This document shows, in pieces, positions 33,177 through 45,845 of a DNA stretch of 64,000 nt (positions within the stretch are counted from its first letter, which is position 1; each line of letters starts with the position of its first letter). The stretch lies in NCBI RefSeq assembly GCF_963675165.1, contig NC_087384.1, positions 2,068,501 through 2,132,500 of the forward strand, read 5' to 3'. Under the pieces are notes generated by a model, which saw only the letters and a program-made list of their open reading frames with translations, had not been told where the DNA came from and did not search any database. Source of the stretch: Halichondria panicea. Lineage: Eukaryota; Porifera; Demospongiae; Suberitida; Halichondriidae. A program made the position numbers and the translations under genes.

Positions 33177-34399
33177 GAAGATCCTTGGAGAAGAGAATTA
33201 AAACTTGCAAGAGACACGAATCCTCTTGCTATAATTATAGCATGCACTTTGATTTTTGTGACTTGTGATACCAATACCAATATTCATTTGGTATAAAAAC
33301 ACAGGCATTTCAAATTTTCTATAGCACTATAGTACACATGATGTCACTTCTAAAATTAGGTACTGTATATGCATGGTAATTTTCAGGGGACAAAATATTT
33401 GTGGTTTTGTGGTTGAAGCTCTGACCACGAATATTTTACCCATAAATGAAGCGACCTTGACTACCTTTACCTGCAGTGCAATCAGTATACCACGAAAATA
33501 TTATCCACAACATTGTCTAAATATTGCCAAGAGTATATGATTAGTAAAACCAGTAGGTTTTACATAGGATTGGCAGTGGGTTTGCCCGTGTTTAGCAATA
33601 TTTCAATTATTTTGACTCATGTTCAAACTGTTCTATCTCTGCAGGGAAAGGCCACATCAAGAAACTGGCTGAACAGATAGTTTATTTAGCCTTTTCTCTC
33701 TTTGTATCTCTCATTTCATAATCCATAAACATTTTAATGAATGAATATTTTCATTTTAAAAATTGCACTATTTCGACGTTTCACCGCTCTTTGTCTGACT
33801 GACTAAGTAAGTAAGTAAGTAAGTAAGTGAGTAAGTAAGTAAGTAAGTAAGTTTCTTGCCCAGCATTTACTCCAAGTACAGCCATCTCCAGGACATTCTG
33901 CACAGGGTTTCCAAACGACTACAACCTGGATTACAAAGCGCTTCTTCAGATTTGCGATTGCTTCCACGAGGCAGATGACCTCTCAGTCTCTATTTCTCTT
34001 ACCTAGACAATTCCGCCATCTTTAATGACTCAGCAATTGTGTTGTGGCCAATAATAATAGATAGGCGTGGCTAATAAACTGTGCGCCTAAAATCAGTGCA
34101 GCAGTGCTTTTCCAGAGCCTGAGCCTGTGAGGTGTTCCTTTTCTTCACACTGTTCAGCTCTTTCTCTGACAGGCATGCTATATGCACTGGCTAGATATCA
34201 TGCTCTTAAAATGGCTGTCATTTAATTAATACTGATTCGCAAATTCAACATAATTATCAAGCAATAAATTATTACTCATTATTAGTCCAGAGATATTCCA
34301 GAAGATATCTGATTAGTCCTGTCTTCTCTTCTTGTACTGCCTCTTGACGTTCCACTTATGCATGTCATGATACGTAAACTGTACTGAAAAAGAAAGGGA
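33177..34399. other. Intergenic stretch with a tetranucleotide microsatellite
   Basis: No gene. A TAAG/GTAA microsatellite of about 50 bp lies at about 33803-33852. The text around 33190-33370 (AGAGACACGA, ACCAATATTCATT, GATGTCACTTCTAAAATTAG) recurs at 37410-37575, i.e. the 3' flank of G is duplicated in front of H. Confidence 0.6.
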
Positions 34400-34955
34400 A
34401 TCCGACTAGAAAAACATTTGCAATGTGAAAAATTGCTAGGATTGGCCAGGCGAACCACAAAAAAGCGTGGGAACAAGAAATCAGACGAGAGCATAACTCC
34501 AATCCGTTACAACGTCATGAACATGTACAATACATAGTATATTAAATAATAGACTGTGTTCCAGATCCACCTATCAGCTTCCATCCACCACATCATTCCA
34601 TGCAGTCACCAGTACGGTCCGTGCATGTTACTACGCATGGATGGACTGTGTGTACCTGTGCTCAACACTGCATGTATTAGGAACATCAATTCATCACAAA
34701 TCATCATGATTATGTGCCCCACATTCTAAAATGGATGTATAATAAATATATATATAGGGATTGGTCATCACTCCACCAGTAAAAATTGCGTGGCATATTG
34801 GCTGGGAAAACATGGGAAAACTACCAGTACATGTGATTGACGTTGTAACGGATTGGAGTTATGCTCTCGTCTGATTTCTTGTTCCCACGCTTTTTTGTGG
34901 TTCGCCTGGCCAATCCTAGCAATTTTTCACATTGCAAATGTTTTTCTAGTCGGAT
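34400..34955. mobile_element. 556-bp foldback element with arms of about 130 bp
   Basis: 34400-34528 is almost exactly the reverse complement of 34829-34955, including ACAAAAAAGCGTGGGAACAA, the TCAGACGAGAGCATAACTCC stretch and CGTTACAACGTCA. The centre is unique, and no transposase is visible. An OAS exon 3-4 fragment begins about 18 bp beyond the right arm. Confidence 0.9.
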
Positions 34956-34972
34956 AATATTATGTTTGTAGG

Positions 34973-35392
34973 GATTTGGTAAGTGGCTAGATCAGCTACA
35001 GACGTTTCTCGAAAGACAGCCCAAAGTCGCGATAACCAAACAGACCAAGTTTTCTGTCCAATTTAAGTTTGACGACATTATCGACGTTGACCTCTTCGTT
35101 AGTCCGTATACTGGAACAACCATGTTTACGACTTCCTCAAGGTGTCCCAAAAGAAGAAAGATACGAATAAGTTGAATGTATATATACGTACAGTATTGTA
35201 GGTAACTTTTAAAGGAGAAATTAAATATTTGACAATTGTAAAATGCACGGTCTATCAATGTAACTATAAGATGGGGCTGCCGCTCTCCATAATTTGCGAT
35301 AGTCTAAACTCTAATGTGTGCGTGTACAAATATACTCTGTGTGCGCTGCTAAATGGCAGGTGAAATTCTTTGAGCAACAACCAAATCAGGAC
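34973..35392 (+). pseudogene. Fragment of an OAS-like gene: exons 3 and 4 (M-like)
   Basis: 34973-35172 is close to gene M exon 3 (47255-47455), containing K-W-L-D-Q-L and I-D-V-D-L, but with indels such as CGTATACTGG for CGTACTGG and a loss around N-N-Q-H-D that break the frame. After an intron-like gap, 35341-35392 matches M exon 4 (A-A-K-W-Q-V). Because the intron is retained, this is a DNA-level copy and not a retrocopy. No exons 1-2 or 5-7. Confidence 0.85.
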
Positions 35393-35402
35393 GGTACGAT
35401 GT

Positions 35403-37300
35403 ATGTTGACATTAGCCGTACAATCGGCGACTGAGTGTATTGTTAATCTGACCTTTGAACTGTTTGACTATCTAATAGTGATTGTCTAGAGCTCCTTTTA
35501 GAATGGTATCTGCATCGTCCATCTTTCAACGTCACACCATGCCCACTGTTGTGCTGGTATGGTGCCTGGGGGAGTGGAGTGGTAAGTGGGGGGGTGGAGT
35601 GAGTATGTGGGGAAATAATAAGCATACGTGCACGTGGGAAGGGGGAGGTAGTTTTGAATTTACTTGCTAAGTCAGCTGCAGAGAATTTGTATGGTAAAAG
35701 CCAACCTAATCACACACACACACACACCATGCTTAGTGAGGTATTGCCTCAGAATGAAAATCACCGTTTACCTCAGCTCCCTCAGTTCTTTCCTCACTTC
35801 ATCCTTCTCCTGCGTGGGAACAACCATTGATTCGTACAACATGTATGCTTGTCTTCAGAGTAACCATAGTACCAAACGATATCATTTATGGGTGCGTATA
35901 TCCTCCTTGTAGGTGTGGTATATCATAATTATACAGTAGACTCTTGCTATTCCAGCTCTCTAAAGCACGGCGGCCACCTCGATAATATCGGCCATTTGGT
36001 TCAGGACGGATTGCTAGCTATACTGTATTACTAGAATGTTTTGCGAGCAACATTTACGAACTTTGCGATGGTTGATCAATTCGCAATAAAAAAATCCGCA
36101 AAACCTAAATTATTACTAGTATTTACACATGATCCTTGCCAGACGCAATAGTTAGATCGCAAAGGATCAACTTTTCTGCTGATTTAGCTCATTCGCAAAG
36201 GTTTTTCACCAGCAAAATATGCTAGTAATACGGTATAGATGTTTACTGCACAAAACTCGCCCTGAATGCAGCCACTTGCTATTCTGTATACTGCATGGGC
36301 TTCCACAAAAACTAAGTCTTCAATGTTTATTACGGTCAGATATGACGTTTTGGGTGTGGTTTGGCAGATAAAATAGAGAGCAATTATCCTTGAGACAGAA
36401 CCGCACAATTAGTGAGGTAGGTTCGTTTTTTAGCCGCAGCTATTTTCTGAAATGCGGACACCTCGCTATTCTGGCCAAGCTGCATTGTCCCAAGGATAGA
36501 CAGATTAACAAGAGTCTATACTTATAGCCTGCATGTGTGCTTCTGACTATATACCTGTCAATGGGGAAAATACCACATATTTTGGCTTCCAGATTGGTCT
36601 ATCACACCTGAAAACGTCTGTGTTTCCCGGACCTACAAAACTATTATTAGCTTGTAGCTAAATATATATATACCTTGAGGGTTCACATGTCTCTTACAAC
36701 ATCAAGAACCATGGAAGAACTTAACTATATATTATTTGAGCCTGGCATCATCATCTAGCTTGCTTCAGGCAATGGATGCATGCATCTCGAAGCAACATGG
36801 ACCTGCATGGTATACTAATTGCCACAGGAAAAAGCTTGATACCCTGCCTATCCCTAGTAGTAGTAAAAATACACACAAGTTGAATACTGAATGCATCATA
36901 GATGAATAAGAAAGTGAACAATACGTATTCAGTTCACACATCTCATACAGTTGGTATATACGAGGAACTAAAATTTAAAACACTATTGATGGAGTCGTGA
37001 TCGTTTCACAATTTTTTTCTTCACTCAACTCTTCACTTTCCTATCAACTTTGAGGCATAATATTATGTTCTATAACCCAGAAGGTGCTAGCTGCTCTATA
37101 GACCATTCAACAGCTAGGTTTTCTGGTTCATGCACTTGGTATACTAACATTATCTTCATCAGATTCATTTGAAGCTTTTCAGTCGTTTCGACATCAACGA
37201 TGCATGGGGTCTTCTGGTTGGTCAGTTTCAACTGTCGAGACAGAGTTTGCTAATTAATTGGAGGTGATCTGTGAGCATTATGCAATACTCATTGATATCT
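35403..37300. repeat. Low-copy composite repeat (shared with 52.1-58.3 kb)
   Basis: Parts in order: TGTTGACATTAGCCGTACA to the GGGGGAGTGGAG stretch (35403-35600) matches 52150-52400; 35690-35920 matches the 13270/52762 unit; 36740-36830 (GCTTCAGGCAATGGATG) matches 56865-56930; 36985-37265 matches the units at 57100 and 57990. Between them, 35940-36480 holds an AT-rich insert with no identifiable gene. Confidence 0.65.
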
Positions 37301-37668
37301 GTAAGAGCGTTACTATAATTATTGTGTACTGCTCAGGACATTTCTCCAAGCAGGCTGCCTATATTTAGAGGGCAAAAGCATGGAGAGATGATCCTTAGAG
37401 AAGGGTATTAGACTTGTAAGAGACACGATATACTCGTGCTATAGCATTTGTGTGTCTTATATATAGTTTATTCATAATCTGATTTGTCTGGCTTGTGATT
37501 TACACCAACACCAATATTCATTAAGTACAAATGTTATATAATGATGCTAGTATGATGTCACTTCTAAAATTAGGTACTACCCCCTAACTGCATGGCCTCA
37601 ACAGTTTGTATTTTATAAAGACTTGGAGCCTGCATACATAGATCTTTCTATATCATAGCATATCTGAA

Positions 37669-39056
37669 ATGGCTCATAAAGTGACTAAAGTACTCACTAT
37701 AGAGGAAGCAAAAGTTAAAGTAGACAAACTTGTCACTGAATTCCAGGTAATAGATCTATACATGAGTCTACCTGCATGACTCAACTGTATAATTGTAAGT
37801 GAACATGCTTAAATGTTTATATTACTATCATATACGTATATAGCATGGAGATATCGGCCTAACTGTGAATGAGGTGATCAAGGCTGGCTCTCTGGGACAT
37901 GGCACTGCAGTTCCAGGAAAGTTTGACTTGGACTTAGTCATCTACTCTTCAGGTATTTATAAGCCGGCATTGAGAGTGTTTAGGAAAACAATTATAAAAT
38001 ATATGTATACAATAAATTATTATTTAGCTAAAAGCTGGCCCATGCATGCATTTCCCACGTATTTTTGTAGATGTAGATGCAAGAGAAATAAAAAACACCA
38101 GGGCAAAAAGACAGCGCACAACTTCTGGAGATATAGACACGGGCTATGGGAAGTATTTAGACAAACTGAGGATCTTCTTAGGCAGTGTGCCGGGGGTGAC
38201 GCTCAGCAAAACCAAACCACATGCAGTGAATTTCTACTACTATGGAATTGAAGTGGATCTGCTGGTTAGCCCAAACTGGCCAAATCTAGATGCACTCTGG
38301 ACGTTTCTCCAAGATGTTGACCGAGAACACCTTTTCGAGTGAGTACAGTAATATATAGCTATACACTGCATGTCATAATGCCATACATGAATCTGTTTCA
38401 GTTTCTCAGTGAATGCCTCGAAGTGGCAGGTGCAATTTTTCAGTGAGGTTCCAAGTCAGGTAAGCAAACAATAATTATTCTAAGACATACACATAACCGT
38501 ATGACATGCATGCATGCAGGCTAAAGAGTTTATCAAGCGTGCTAAGGCTTGGAGGAACAAAACATGGTCACACAGTAATGTGGGAAAACCAACATCTTAT
38601 CTCATCTCTCTTCTCGTATTGAAGGCATACGAAAATGCACGAGGGCGTGGTGTCAGCACATCAAGCACCTCATTAATTGCTAGAGAGTAAGTTCAGTAAA
38701 GCAGAATTTTAGTTTATAACACAATTGTGTGTATCTACCCAACCATGCACGCAGGACAAAAGTTGAGCTAAAGAAGATTGTTAGGGATCACACAACTGTT
38801 AAGTAAGTCAGATGAATATAAGATTGACACTGATAACCACAATAACATAAACTACAGTATGCACTGGAAGAGGTACTACACTTATAGTGTATCTACTCTC
38901 TATCCACGACTATATATACCAAGTGAAAGAGAACCAAGAATTCTCGATCCGGCAAACCCTACGAACAACGTGTATAAAACTGGAATAAATGGGAACTGGA
39001 CACAGCTGGTCACTAACATTGACACTATCGATCTCACAAAAGCTGTGGAATATTAA
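37669..39056 (+). CDS. OAS-like nucleotidyltransferase, gene H (seven exons)
   Basis: Exons 37669-37746, 37844-37952, 38071-38338, 38402-38459, 38520-38686, 38755-38802 and 38858-39056 join in phase to 308 codons plus TAA. Exon 2 has G-S-L-G-H-G-T and D-L-D; exon 3 has I-E-V-D-L-L-V-S-P; exon 4 N-A-S-K-W-Q-V-Q-F; exon 5 K-R-A-K-A-W-R-N; exon 7 starts N-M-H-W instead of I-Y-W and has I-L-D-P-A-N-P. Exon 3 carries an extra basic insert of about a dozen residues (N-T-R-A-K-R-Q-R) at its start, absent in C and M. Catalytic residues are complete. Class 1. Confidence 0.9.
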
Positions 39057-39729
39057 AGTCTTAAATGAGCATGCATGTATAGGTGTAATACTGATCATTA
39101 GCTAATGGTTAGCAGTTCATGCATGTAGTACTAGAAACTGGCAACTGAAAACTTTACTAGGAATTAATACTATAATGTTTGTCATGTTCATGATGGTTAA
39201 CCTCAAAACAATTAATATTCTGAAGGAACTTTTCATGGGAATCATCTCAGTACAAAAGTTGCTAAGCATGAAGGTGCTAGTGAGTGCGAGCTGGAGGCAT
39301 TTCAGTAACTACCTTAAATTTAAATGGATGAACTATAAACTAAAAGATGCATTCTGTAGCTATATCTATAGCTATAACATGACATGTGTTTCTTTATAGT
39401 CATTAAAGCTGAGGGGGGGGCAGTCAAATTATACACATCAGAGAAAACAACCAATTTTACGTGCCTCTATACGTTTACAATCAATCCCATTGCCATTAGA
39501 GTGCAGTGCACTTATATATATACGCGCACACTACGTTACTGATAAAAGTATAACAGCACATGAAAAGCAGCAATGTTGTGGACCATGCAGTACAACCACA
39601 CGTGCATTTAGTGCTATCCTTTGATATTGTCAGGAATACATACCAGATTTACCCTAAACTGATAACTATAACACTGACCATAAAATACTATAAGGTGACA
39701 TTATTGTCGCGAGTATTAATTTATGTTAC

Positions 39730-40313
39730 TTCTGCAAATGCATGAGAGTAAAATCGAAAAAATCTGTACTCGCAGACAATTGGAAATTGCATTAAAACCA
39801 CTTGCGAGTACACCAAGTGGTGCATCGCCCAAAATCTATATTCCTTGTTGTAATCTCATACGACAGTGGCTCAGAGTCTGTGTTGAACAAGCAAAACTAC
39901 TAGAATTGGCAGAATGGTGAGCAGTCTGGACTGGCTAGAGAAAAATGAATTATTGACCATAATTATCACGTATATACAGGATGACAAATGATCTGAAGTT
40001 AAAGAAGATATTTTACCTGACGCCAGCTTGGAGTAAGTTCACTCTCAGTATACATAAATATTACGTATAATAAAAATTATTACATACATATCACAGCCTC
40101 ATAGTCCCTGGGGAGAACCCCTTAATAATGGAGAAGTACTGTGACATCCTCCCAGACCGGCCATGCCTCCTCGATCCTGCCAACCCATTCACAAACTTGT
40201 ACCGACAAGGCCTCGGGGAAGTAAAACCGAGCGGGGGAAAGGACATTAAAGAACGATGGGAGATATTTGCAAAGAGAATAGAAACACTTAATCTTGTGAT
40301 GAACCTCACATAG
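39730..40313 (+). pseudogene. Truncated OAS-like gene I (D-like, exons 5-7)
   Basis: Only the 3' part survives. A decayed exon 5 (about 39780-39918) has the S-G-x-x-P-K-x-Y core. Exon 6 (39980-40032) is 53 bp where D has 51, so it is out of phase. Exon 7 (40097-40313) is fully open, with V-P-G-E-N-P and L-L-D-P-A-N-P, nearly identical to D exon 7. Exons 1-4 are missing; the space in front holds unrelated AT-rich DNA from 39060. Confidence 0.8.
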
Positions 40314-40645
40314 GTCATTTAGCCTTACAAGCACATTTACTAGCTGTTCATTGCAGCTATATATACATGTTCATGTTTGCTACCGTCAATAAAATTGCAA
40401 TAATAAATGCAGACTCTTGAGTCTAATATTCCAGGAACTATAAGCAACCAATTAATGTATACACTACACACATCATTATACAGAATTCATGACATACCAC
40501 AATATTCACTCCTACTATAGAAATACAGTTCCGGAGAAACTCAATTATTACAACTATAAAAGAGCTAGGACCTCCAATGTGTATACGTACCTATATACTT
40601 TGGATTTCTAACTTCATTTTAGCTGAAAGCTATATACATACCAAC

Positions 40646-42153
40646 ATGGCAGCCTCTCGTGCCCCAAATCATACTGAAGCTGAGAAAGCAATTGGAGAAC
40701 TAGTCCTAAGATTACAGGTACTCGACCCATGCGCCACTGTAACTCTACCCTATATAAATATTAATACCCCTACATATATATACTAGCTATTCAGTACTGT
40801 GACAAAGCTATATATAATTATATCACAAGTTATCTATAGAATTTTCAATTCAGACAAACCTTTCAAAGTACACACAAAGCCCCAGTATTAGAGTGAGTGA
40901 GATTGTTAAGGCTGGCTCTATGGGACATGGGACGGCTGTGCCTGAACACTTCGACATTGACCTGGTGCTCTACTCTAGCGGTGAGTATATATATACGGGA
41001 CTAGCTATATGCTTGTCTTTACATCATTTAATAAATAATAATTACTGAATGCAATTTGAACATGCAGATGTGAACAGAGATACAGTGAACAGAAACGGAT
41101 ACGAAAGCTACTTAGAGAAAATAAGGGCTTTCATAACAGATGGCAGAGTCTTCAGGGCAGGAATCGTCACTAACATCAATCTGACTAGATACGCTGTTCA
41201 GTTTCAATATGAGGGCTACATCGATGTGGACCTCCTAGTCAGCCCTGTCTGGTGGGGGGGACAACCCAAACATCCACGAGAGCTCTTTGAATTCCTACGA
41301 GATAGGGTGCCTAACGATGCTGAAGCCAGGCATAAGTAAGCTACACGCATTACTTCACATGCATGCATGCTTTATGCTGACTGTATAATGAAAGCACGAA
41401 TGCTCTCTTTGAGTAAATCGAAATCACTGCATGTATGGTTTCTGCAGGTTCAGTGTGAATGCATCCAAGTGGCAAGTTGCTTTCATGAAGGAGCAAGATT
41501 CATCTGTGAGTTCACCAACACATTACGTTCAGTAAATACCTAATAGATTGTCACACAAACAAACATAAGGTGAAGCAGCTAATCATACGAGCTAAAGCAT
41601 GGAGGAACCAGCTATGGCAAAAGAGCAAGGGAGGCCGAGGTCGACCAAGTTCCTACTTGCTCACTCTGCTGGTACTTCACGCATACAAGACTTCCTCTGG
41701 TACTGCCAAAAGGTACGTAAAATTACAATAATATATATACAAGTTAATATTTGACACTCCACACAGCACAACACAAAAACTGAAGGAAATTGTCCGCAAC
41801 CACAGGACAATGAAGTAAGTAACCCAGAGTGCATGTGCATGTTTTTGCTGCGCACACACATGTGCATGATATACAACTGTATACAACCGAGTCTGCATGC
41901 ATGCTAATTTTCCAGCATTTACTGGGAGAACTACTACAACGCTAGAGACTACCCCACCCTCTTTCCTTCGTCCACTCCACGCCTGGTCGACCCGGCCAAT
42001 CCAGCTAACAATGTCTACCAGTCTGGCATTGGGCCGTACCCACCCAAGAAAAGGCCATGTGACTACGAGCGTGGGGATGGGGACTGGAGCCAGTTTGTGG
42101 ACAAAGTGAAACACTTTGACCTTGAGAAGAGTGTGGAGGAGATCACACGTTAA
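40646..42153 (+). CDS. OAS-like nucleotidyltransferase, gene J (seven exons)
   Basis: Exons 40646-40717, 40854-40980, 41068-41335, 41448-41505, 41570-41712, 41767-41814 and 41916-42153 join in phase to 317 codons plus TAA, introns GT-AG. Motifs: G-S-M-G-H-G-T with D-I-D, I-D-V-D-L-L-V-S-P, N-A-S-K-W-Q-V, R-A-K-A-W-R-N, S-I-Y-W-E (or N/K at the splice codon) and V-D-P-A-N-P-A-N-N-V-Y. It is the intact sister of B, and retains the 112-bp intron 3 that B has lost. All catalytic residues are present. It starts only about 330 bp after remnant I. Confidence 0.92.
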
Positions 42154-42205
42154 GACCGTTCAAGAGAGCTGACTAACTTTAGTACTTACATACACAGGAC
42201 TATAG

Positions 42206-42804
42206 TAGCCTCGATTCCAGGCCGATTAAAATACGGCCTGGTACCTATTGCAGGGGTGATAGTGCGCATGCGTTAGTTTATTCACCAAAATCTGGGGAAT
42301 CCCCTTTTCTTCCCTCATCTATTTTCTATCTTTGTAAACATCAGGTTAGCTCTCTATTGCGTTGTTCCAGAAGGCTTTCACACTAGTCTGAAGCCAGGAG
42401 AGGCTCTCATCTACCTCTATGACGGTTGTATGGTCAGGATGTCTTACCATGGATCTGTACAGGCTATGGGAAGTGTATGGTGCCTCAAACTGCTACTCGC
42501 GAAGACAACCCGGCTATAGGACAGTCCTAGACGTAGATGAGAGCATCTTTTGTCTTAAAACTAGTGTTTAAGCCTTCTAGACCAACGCAATAGACGGCAT
42601 AAGCCACAGCTTCACAGAACTCAGTCATAGAGATAAAGTATTACGGAACATATTTTAGTAAACGGACTAATTTCCGGTATAATTTACTAAGGTTTTACGT
42701 TCGTAGTACGATTACCCATATTCTGGGTAATTTGAAGCGCATGCGCACTATCACCCCTGCAGTAGGTACCAGGCCGTATTTTAATCGGCCTTGAATCGAG
42801 GCTA
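42206..42804. mobile_element. 599-bp TAGCCTC element with 9-bp target duplication
   Basis: The termini TAGCCTCGATTCCAGGCCG and its mirror extend as inverted repeats of about 70 bp (through GGTAC and GCGCATGCGC). Perfect 9-bp copies of GGACTATAG flank it (42197-42205 and 42805-42813). An inner inverted pair (GAGAGGCTCTCATCTAC and GTAGATGAGAGCATC) gives a second stem. No transposase frame. It is the longest member of the family with 41-57-bp relatives at 176, 9593 and 48807. Confidence 0.92.
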
Positions 42805-42813
42805 GGACTATAG

Positions 42814-43707
42814 TAGCACATTGTTAACTTATAGAGTTTCCATGCATGCATGTGTGACCAAAAATAACAAAAAGTATTTTGCAACAAATTAAGGGACTCT
42901 CCTCTCCGTAGCCAGACATACAATATTTAGAATAACATGGCAAGACACAAAAGAAGACCAATAGGACAAGCTACATGTATATAGGGAGATAGTTAAGCAC
43001 GTATCTGGCATCCTAAACAAGGACTGTTTATAGAGGCCATTATATGAGTATTTATTATTATACACCATAATCATCATCGTGTATACACATGAGGCATTTC
43101 AAAAGAAAGTATATATTACTGATATAGGACATGTATAAAGGCATCTGAGATATTTGTAGAGGCTCGTTGGGCCAGGGCACCATGCATGCATTGTTTATGA
43201 GCACTATAATTATAATTAAGCAATTACTTCTGATAGGTCTCCTAAAAGAGACGTGGTTGACGTTGCTACTGGATACAGTATAACCGAGGCTGATTCTATA
43301 TATAGGAAAGCTTGAGTTAAGTGAAAATGTGTGTCACTACAAGCATATATATAATCAAACAATAATTATGTGTATTCGAGTGAAATAGGGGAAATGGCTA
43401 AGGGAGAGGGAAAATGTCGGGGAAATTTATATTTTGCTGCCGATTGATAGATTGAAGCTCAAACATACGAAAAAACGTACCTATTAGGCCAAAAATGTGA
43501 GAGCATGCATGATTAGCTACATGAACTAGATGAATAGAGCAAGACTAGAGGCTGAGGCAAAAGTTTTTTTTATGCAGCATCAACTTGATAAGCAAACAGC
43601 AACATTATTTATTAGGTAAATGTCCTCAACCAAACATCCATAAACAAGGAAGGGATCAAGCTAGCTAGCTAGCTTACTATACATAGTATACACAAGGCCA
43701 TGTGACA
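42814..43707. other. J-K spacer, no gene seen
   Basis: AT-rich, with scattered GCATGCATG runs and TAGCTAGC palindromes. The text just before gene K (TTATTTATTAGGTAAATGTC through CACAAGGCCATGTGACAATG) resembles the upstream DNA of pseudogene E, so the promoter region was probably duplicated with the gene. Confidence 0.5.
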
Positions 43708-45561
43708 ATGGCACTGGCTCTGGCAGTACCCATGAGCAAAGCTAGTAGAGTGAGGACTCCACTCAAAGATGTCACAGCATTTGTGAAGAGGGTTAGAAGC
43801 ATACTAAAAAAGAAGGTGATCTTCATTTGGTATGCCATGTGCACTGTGTTTTTCTGCTCTAGGAGTCTACTCTGGGCATAAGCATATCTGAAGTATACCT
43901 TGGAGGGTCCCTGGGGCAAGAGACAAGTCTGCCTGCACACTTTGATGTTGATCTATGCATCTATTCACCAAGTACAAACACACTATGCATACACTATACT
44001 ACAGTTCATGAGAGCAAATGAGCTATATTAATTCATGTTGTGCATTAGCCTAAATTCATGCTAACCCTACAAGCCCTACAAAGGCTCACACAGACTGAAA
44101 CATAATTATTGTGCATATAAAAAAATTATAATAATTATGTTCAATCTCAAATTCAAAAACTAAAAATACTTACATGATTATACATAATTATGTTATCTTA
44201 TGCGTTATGGTATCTTACTATACAGGTCTGCATCCGAGCACGAAAGAGGCATCTGAGGAACAGTACAAATTCATACTGGGCAGAACAATCAAGTGCCTAA
44301 GGCACTCCATGACTGACATAAAGAACATTGAGAGGTTGTACCACGGCTGGCGTTTCGAGACCTCTAACCTGAACATTGATTTACAACTCAGTCCTCAATG
44401 GAAGAAACAAAGCTTGGAGGATTTGTACGACTACCTCAAAGGAATGCATCCAAAGAGGAGGAATTTGTGCGTAACCTTCTTGTCTCTTATCGTTCTATGA
44501 TATTACTCTCTCTAATTATGCACACACAAAGTCAGGTTTTGCTGTGGACTGTTCAAGTATCAGACAATGCTAGTAAAATCACAACCACAACAAGTACGAA
44601 ATATTTACGATATCTACAGTATGTCACATGATTTATTAACAGGTAAAAACACTTATAAAAAGATTCAAGGCATGGAGAAACAGAACATGGGACAAGCAGA
44701 AAAATGGCTGCCCTAAATCCTACCTACTGTCTATGCTCGTACTGATATCCTACAAACATGCACCTGCTGAGTTAGCACAGGCAGAATCACTAGAAGAACT
44801 GGCAAAATGGTGGGTGGGCTATTGATTTGGGAAAAGTTTGCATCCACTTGCTTCTCTCGCTTATATAGGATGACCAAGGATATCAAGAAGCTGGTCGAGA
44901 GTATTGCTATAAATCAAGACCTAGAGTGAGTTGCTTTACCATTATTTTACCACTATGTACAGTAAAACATTGTGGTACAACATTATGGTATGTATATACT
45001 GTACCGTATATGTAGCGGGTATATTTCAAGGGTATAAATTTTCGCGGAAATGCCGTTCATTTTCGTGGAATAGCAGCCTTTTGCAGCATGCATGCATGCG
45101 ATATTAAATTCAGGGTTATAAATGTTCGCGGTACATGCTTAATCCGCGAAAACCACAAACATTTATACCCTCGAAATAATTATACCCTCTATACATATAT
45201 ACGGTATATACAGTCATGAATTTGTACAACATTTCATACCCTAAACACGTGCCAGGCCGCAAAAACATTGCAATGCAGTAGCCATTAAAGGAAGTACCAA
45301 AAACCTAAATAAATGTACAGACACACAACTACTCTCTATCAATACAGCATTCACGTCCCCGGGGAGAACCCTGTGATTATGGAGAAGTACGGTCACTACC
45401 TACCCGAGAAGCCACGCATCATCGACCCATCCAACCCTTACAAGAACCTCTACAAACATGGCGTCTGTCAAATTGAGCCACAGAAGAAAGATTCGTTTCC
45501 CAAGAGATGGCAGTTGTTTCTCAGAGAGATCCATAACTTAGATCTGACTGTTGACTTTTGA
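43708..45561 (+). CDS. OAS-like nucleotidyltransferase, gene K (class 2, seven exons)
   Basis: Exons 43708-43815, 43863-43971, 44226-44466, 44539-44596, 44643-44809, 44869-44925 and 45348-45561 join in phase to 317 codons plus TGA. Exon 2 has G-G-S-L-G-Q-E-T and D-V-D; exon 3 starts S-L-H-P and has N-I-D-L-Q-L-S-P; exon 4 F-C-C-G-L-F-K-Y; exon 5 K-R-F-K-A-W-R-N; exon 7 V-P-G-E-N-P and I-I-D-P-S-N-P (Ser for the usual Ala). It is the functional-looking sister of pseudogene E. Intron 6 holds a MITE. Confidence 0.9.
45003..45205. mobile_element. Diverged TACCGTATA-type MITE in intron 6 of K
   Basis: The left end TACCGTATATGTAGCGGGTA and the right end with TATATACGGTATA mirror each other loosely. 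The inner GGTATAAATTTTCGCGGAA and CGCGAAAACCACAAACATTT also pair. No TSD is evident. Confidence 0.55.
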
Positions 45562-45845
45562 TCATTCATCCTTGTGTATATTATTTGCTTTGTACAAAAA
45601 TTTGAATAATTCTTTTAAGGGTATAATTTTATAAGTACAAGCATAAAATTGTTATTAAGGCATATTATTATAGCAAAACACTTCCAAGAATGAGTGAAAT
45701 GCCTTTTTTGTTTACCCATAATTATTATTATAGCATATTTCTCAGGTAATGTGTGATTTTCATTAGTTCACATGACCATCTTATAAGAGAGCGGTGGTCC
45801 TGACTATCTACAAAGCATTCTATAGTTCTAACACATCCAAACAAA

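Noticed and set aside
34973-35392. Processed (retro)copy of gene M
   Set aside because: The exon 3 and exon 4 pieces are still separated by intron-like DNA, so it is a DNA-level copy.
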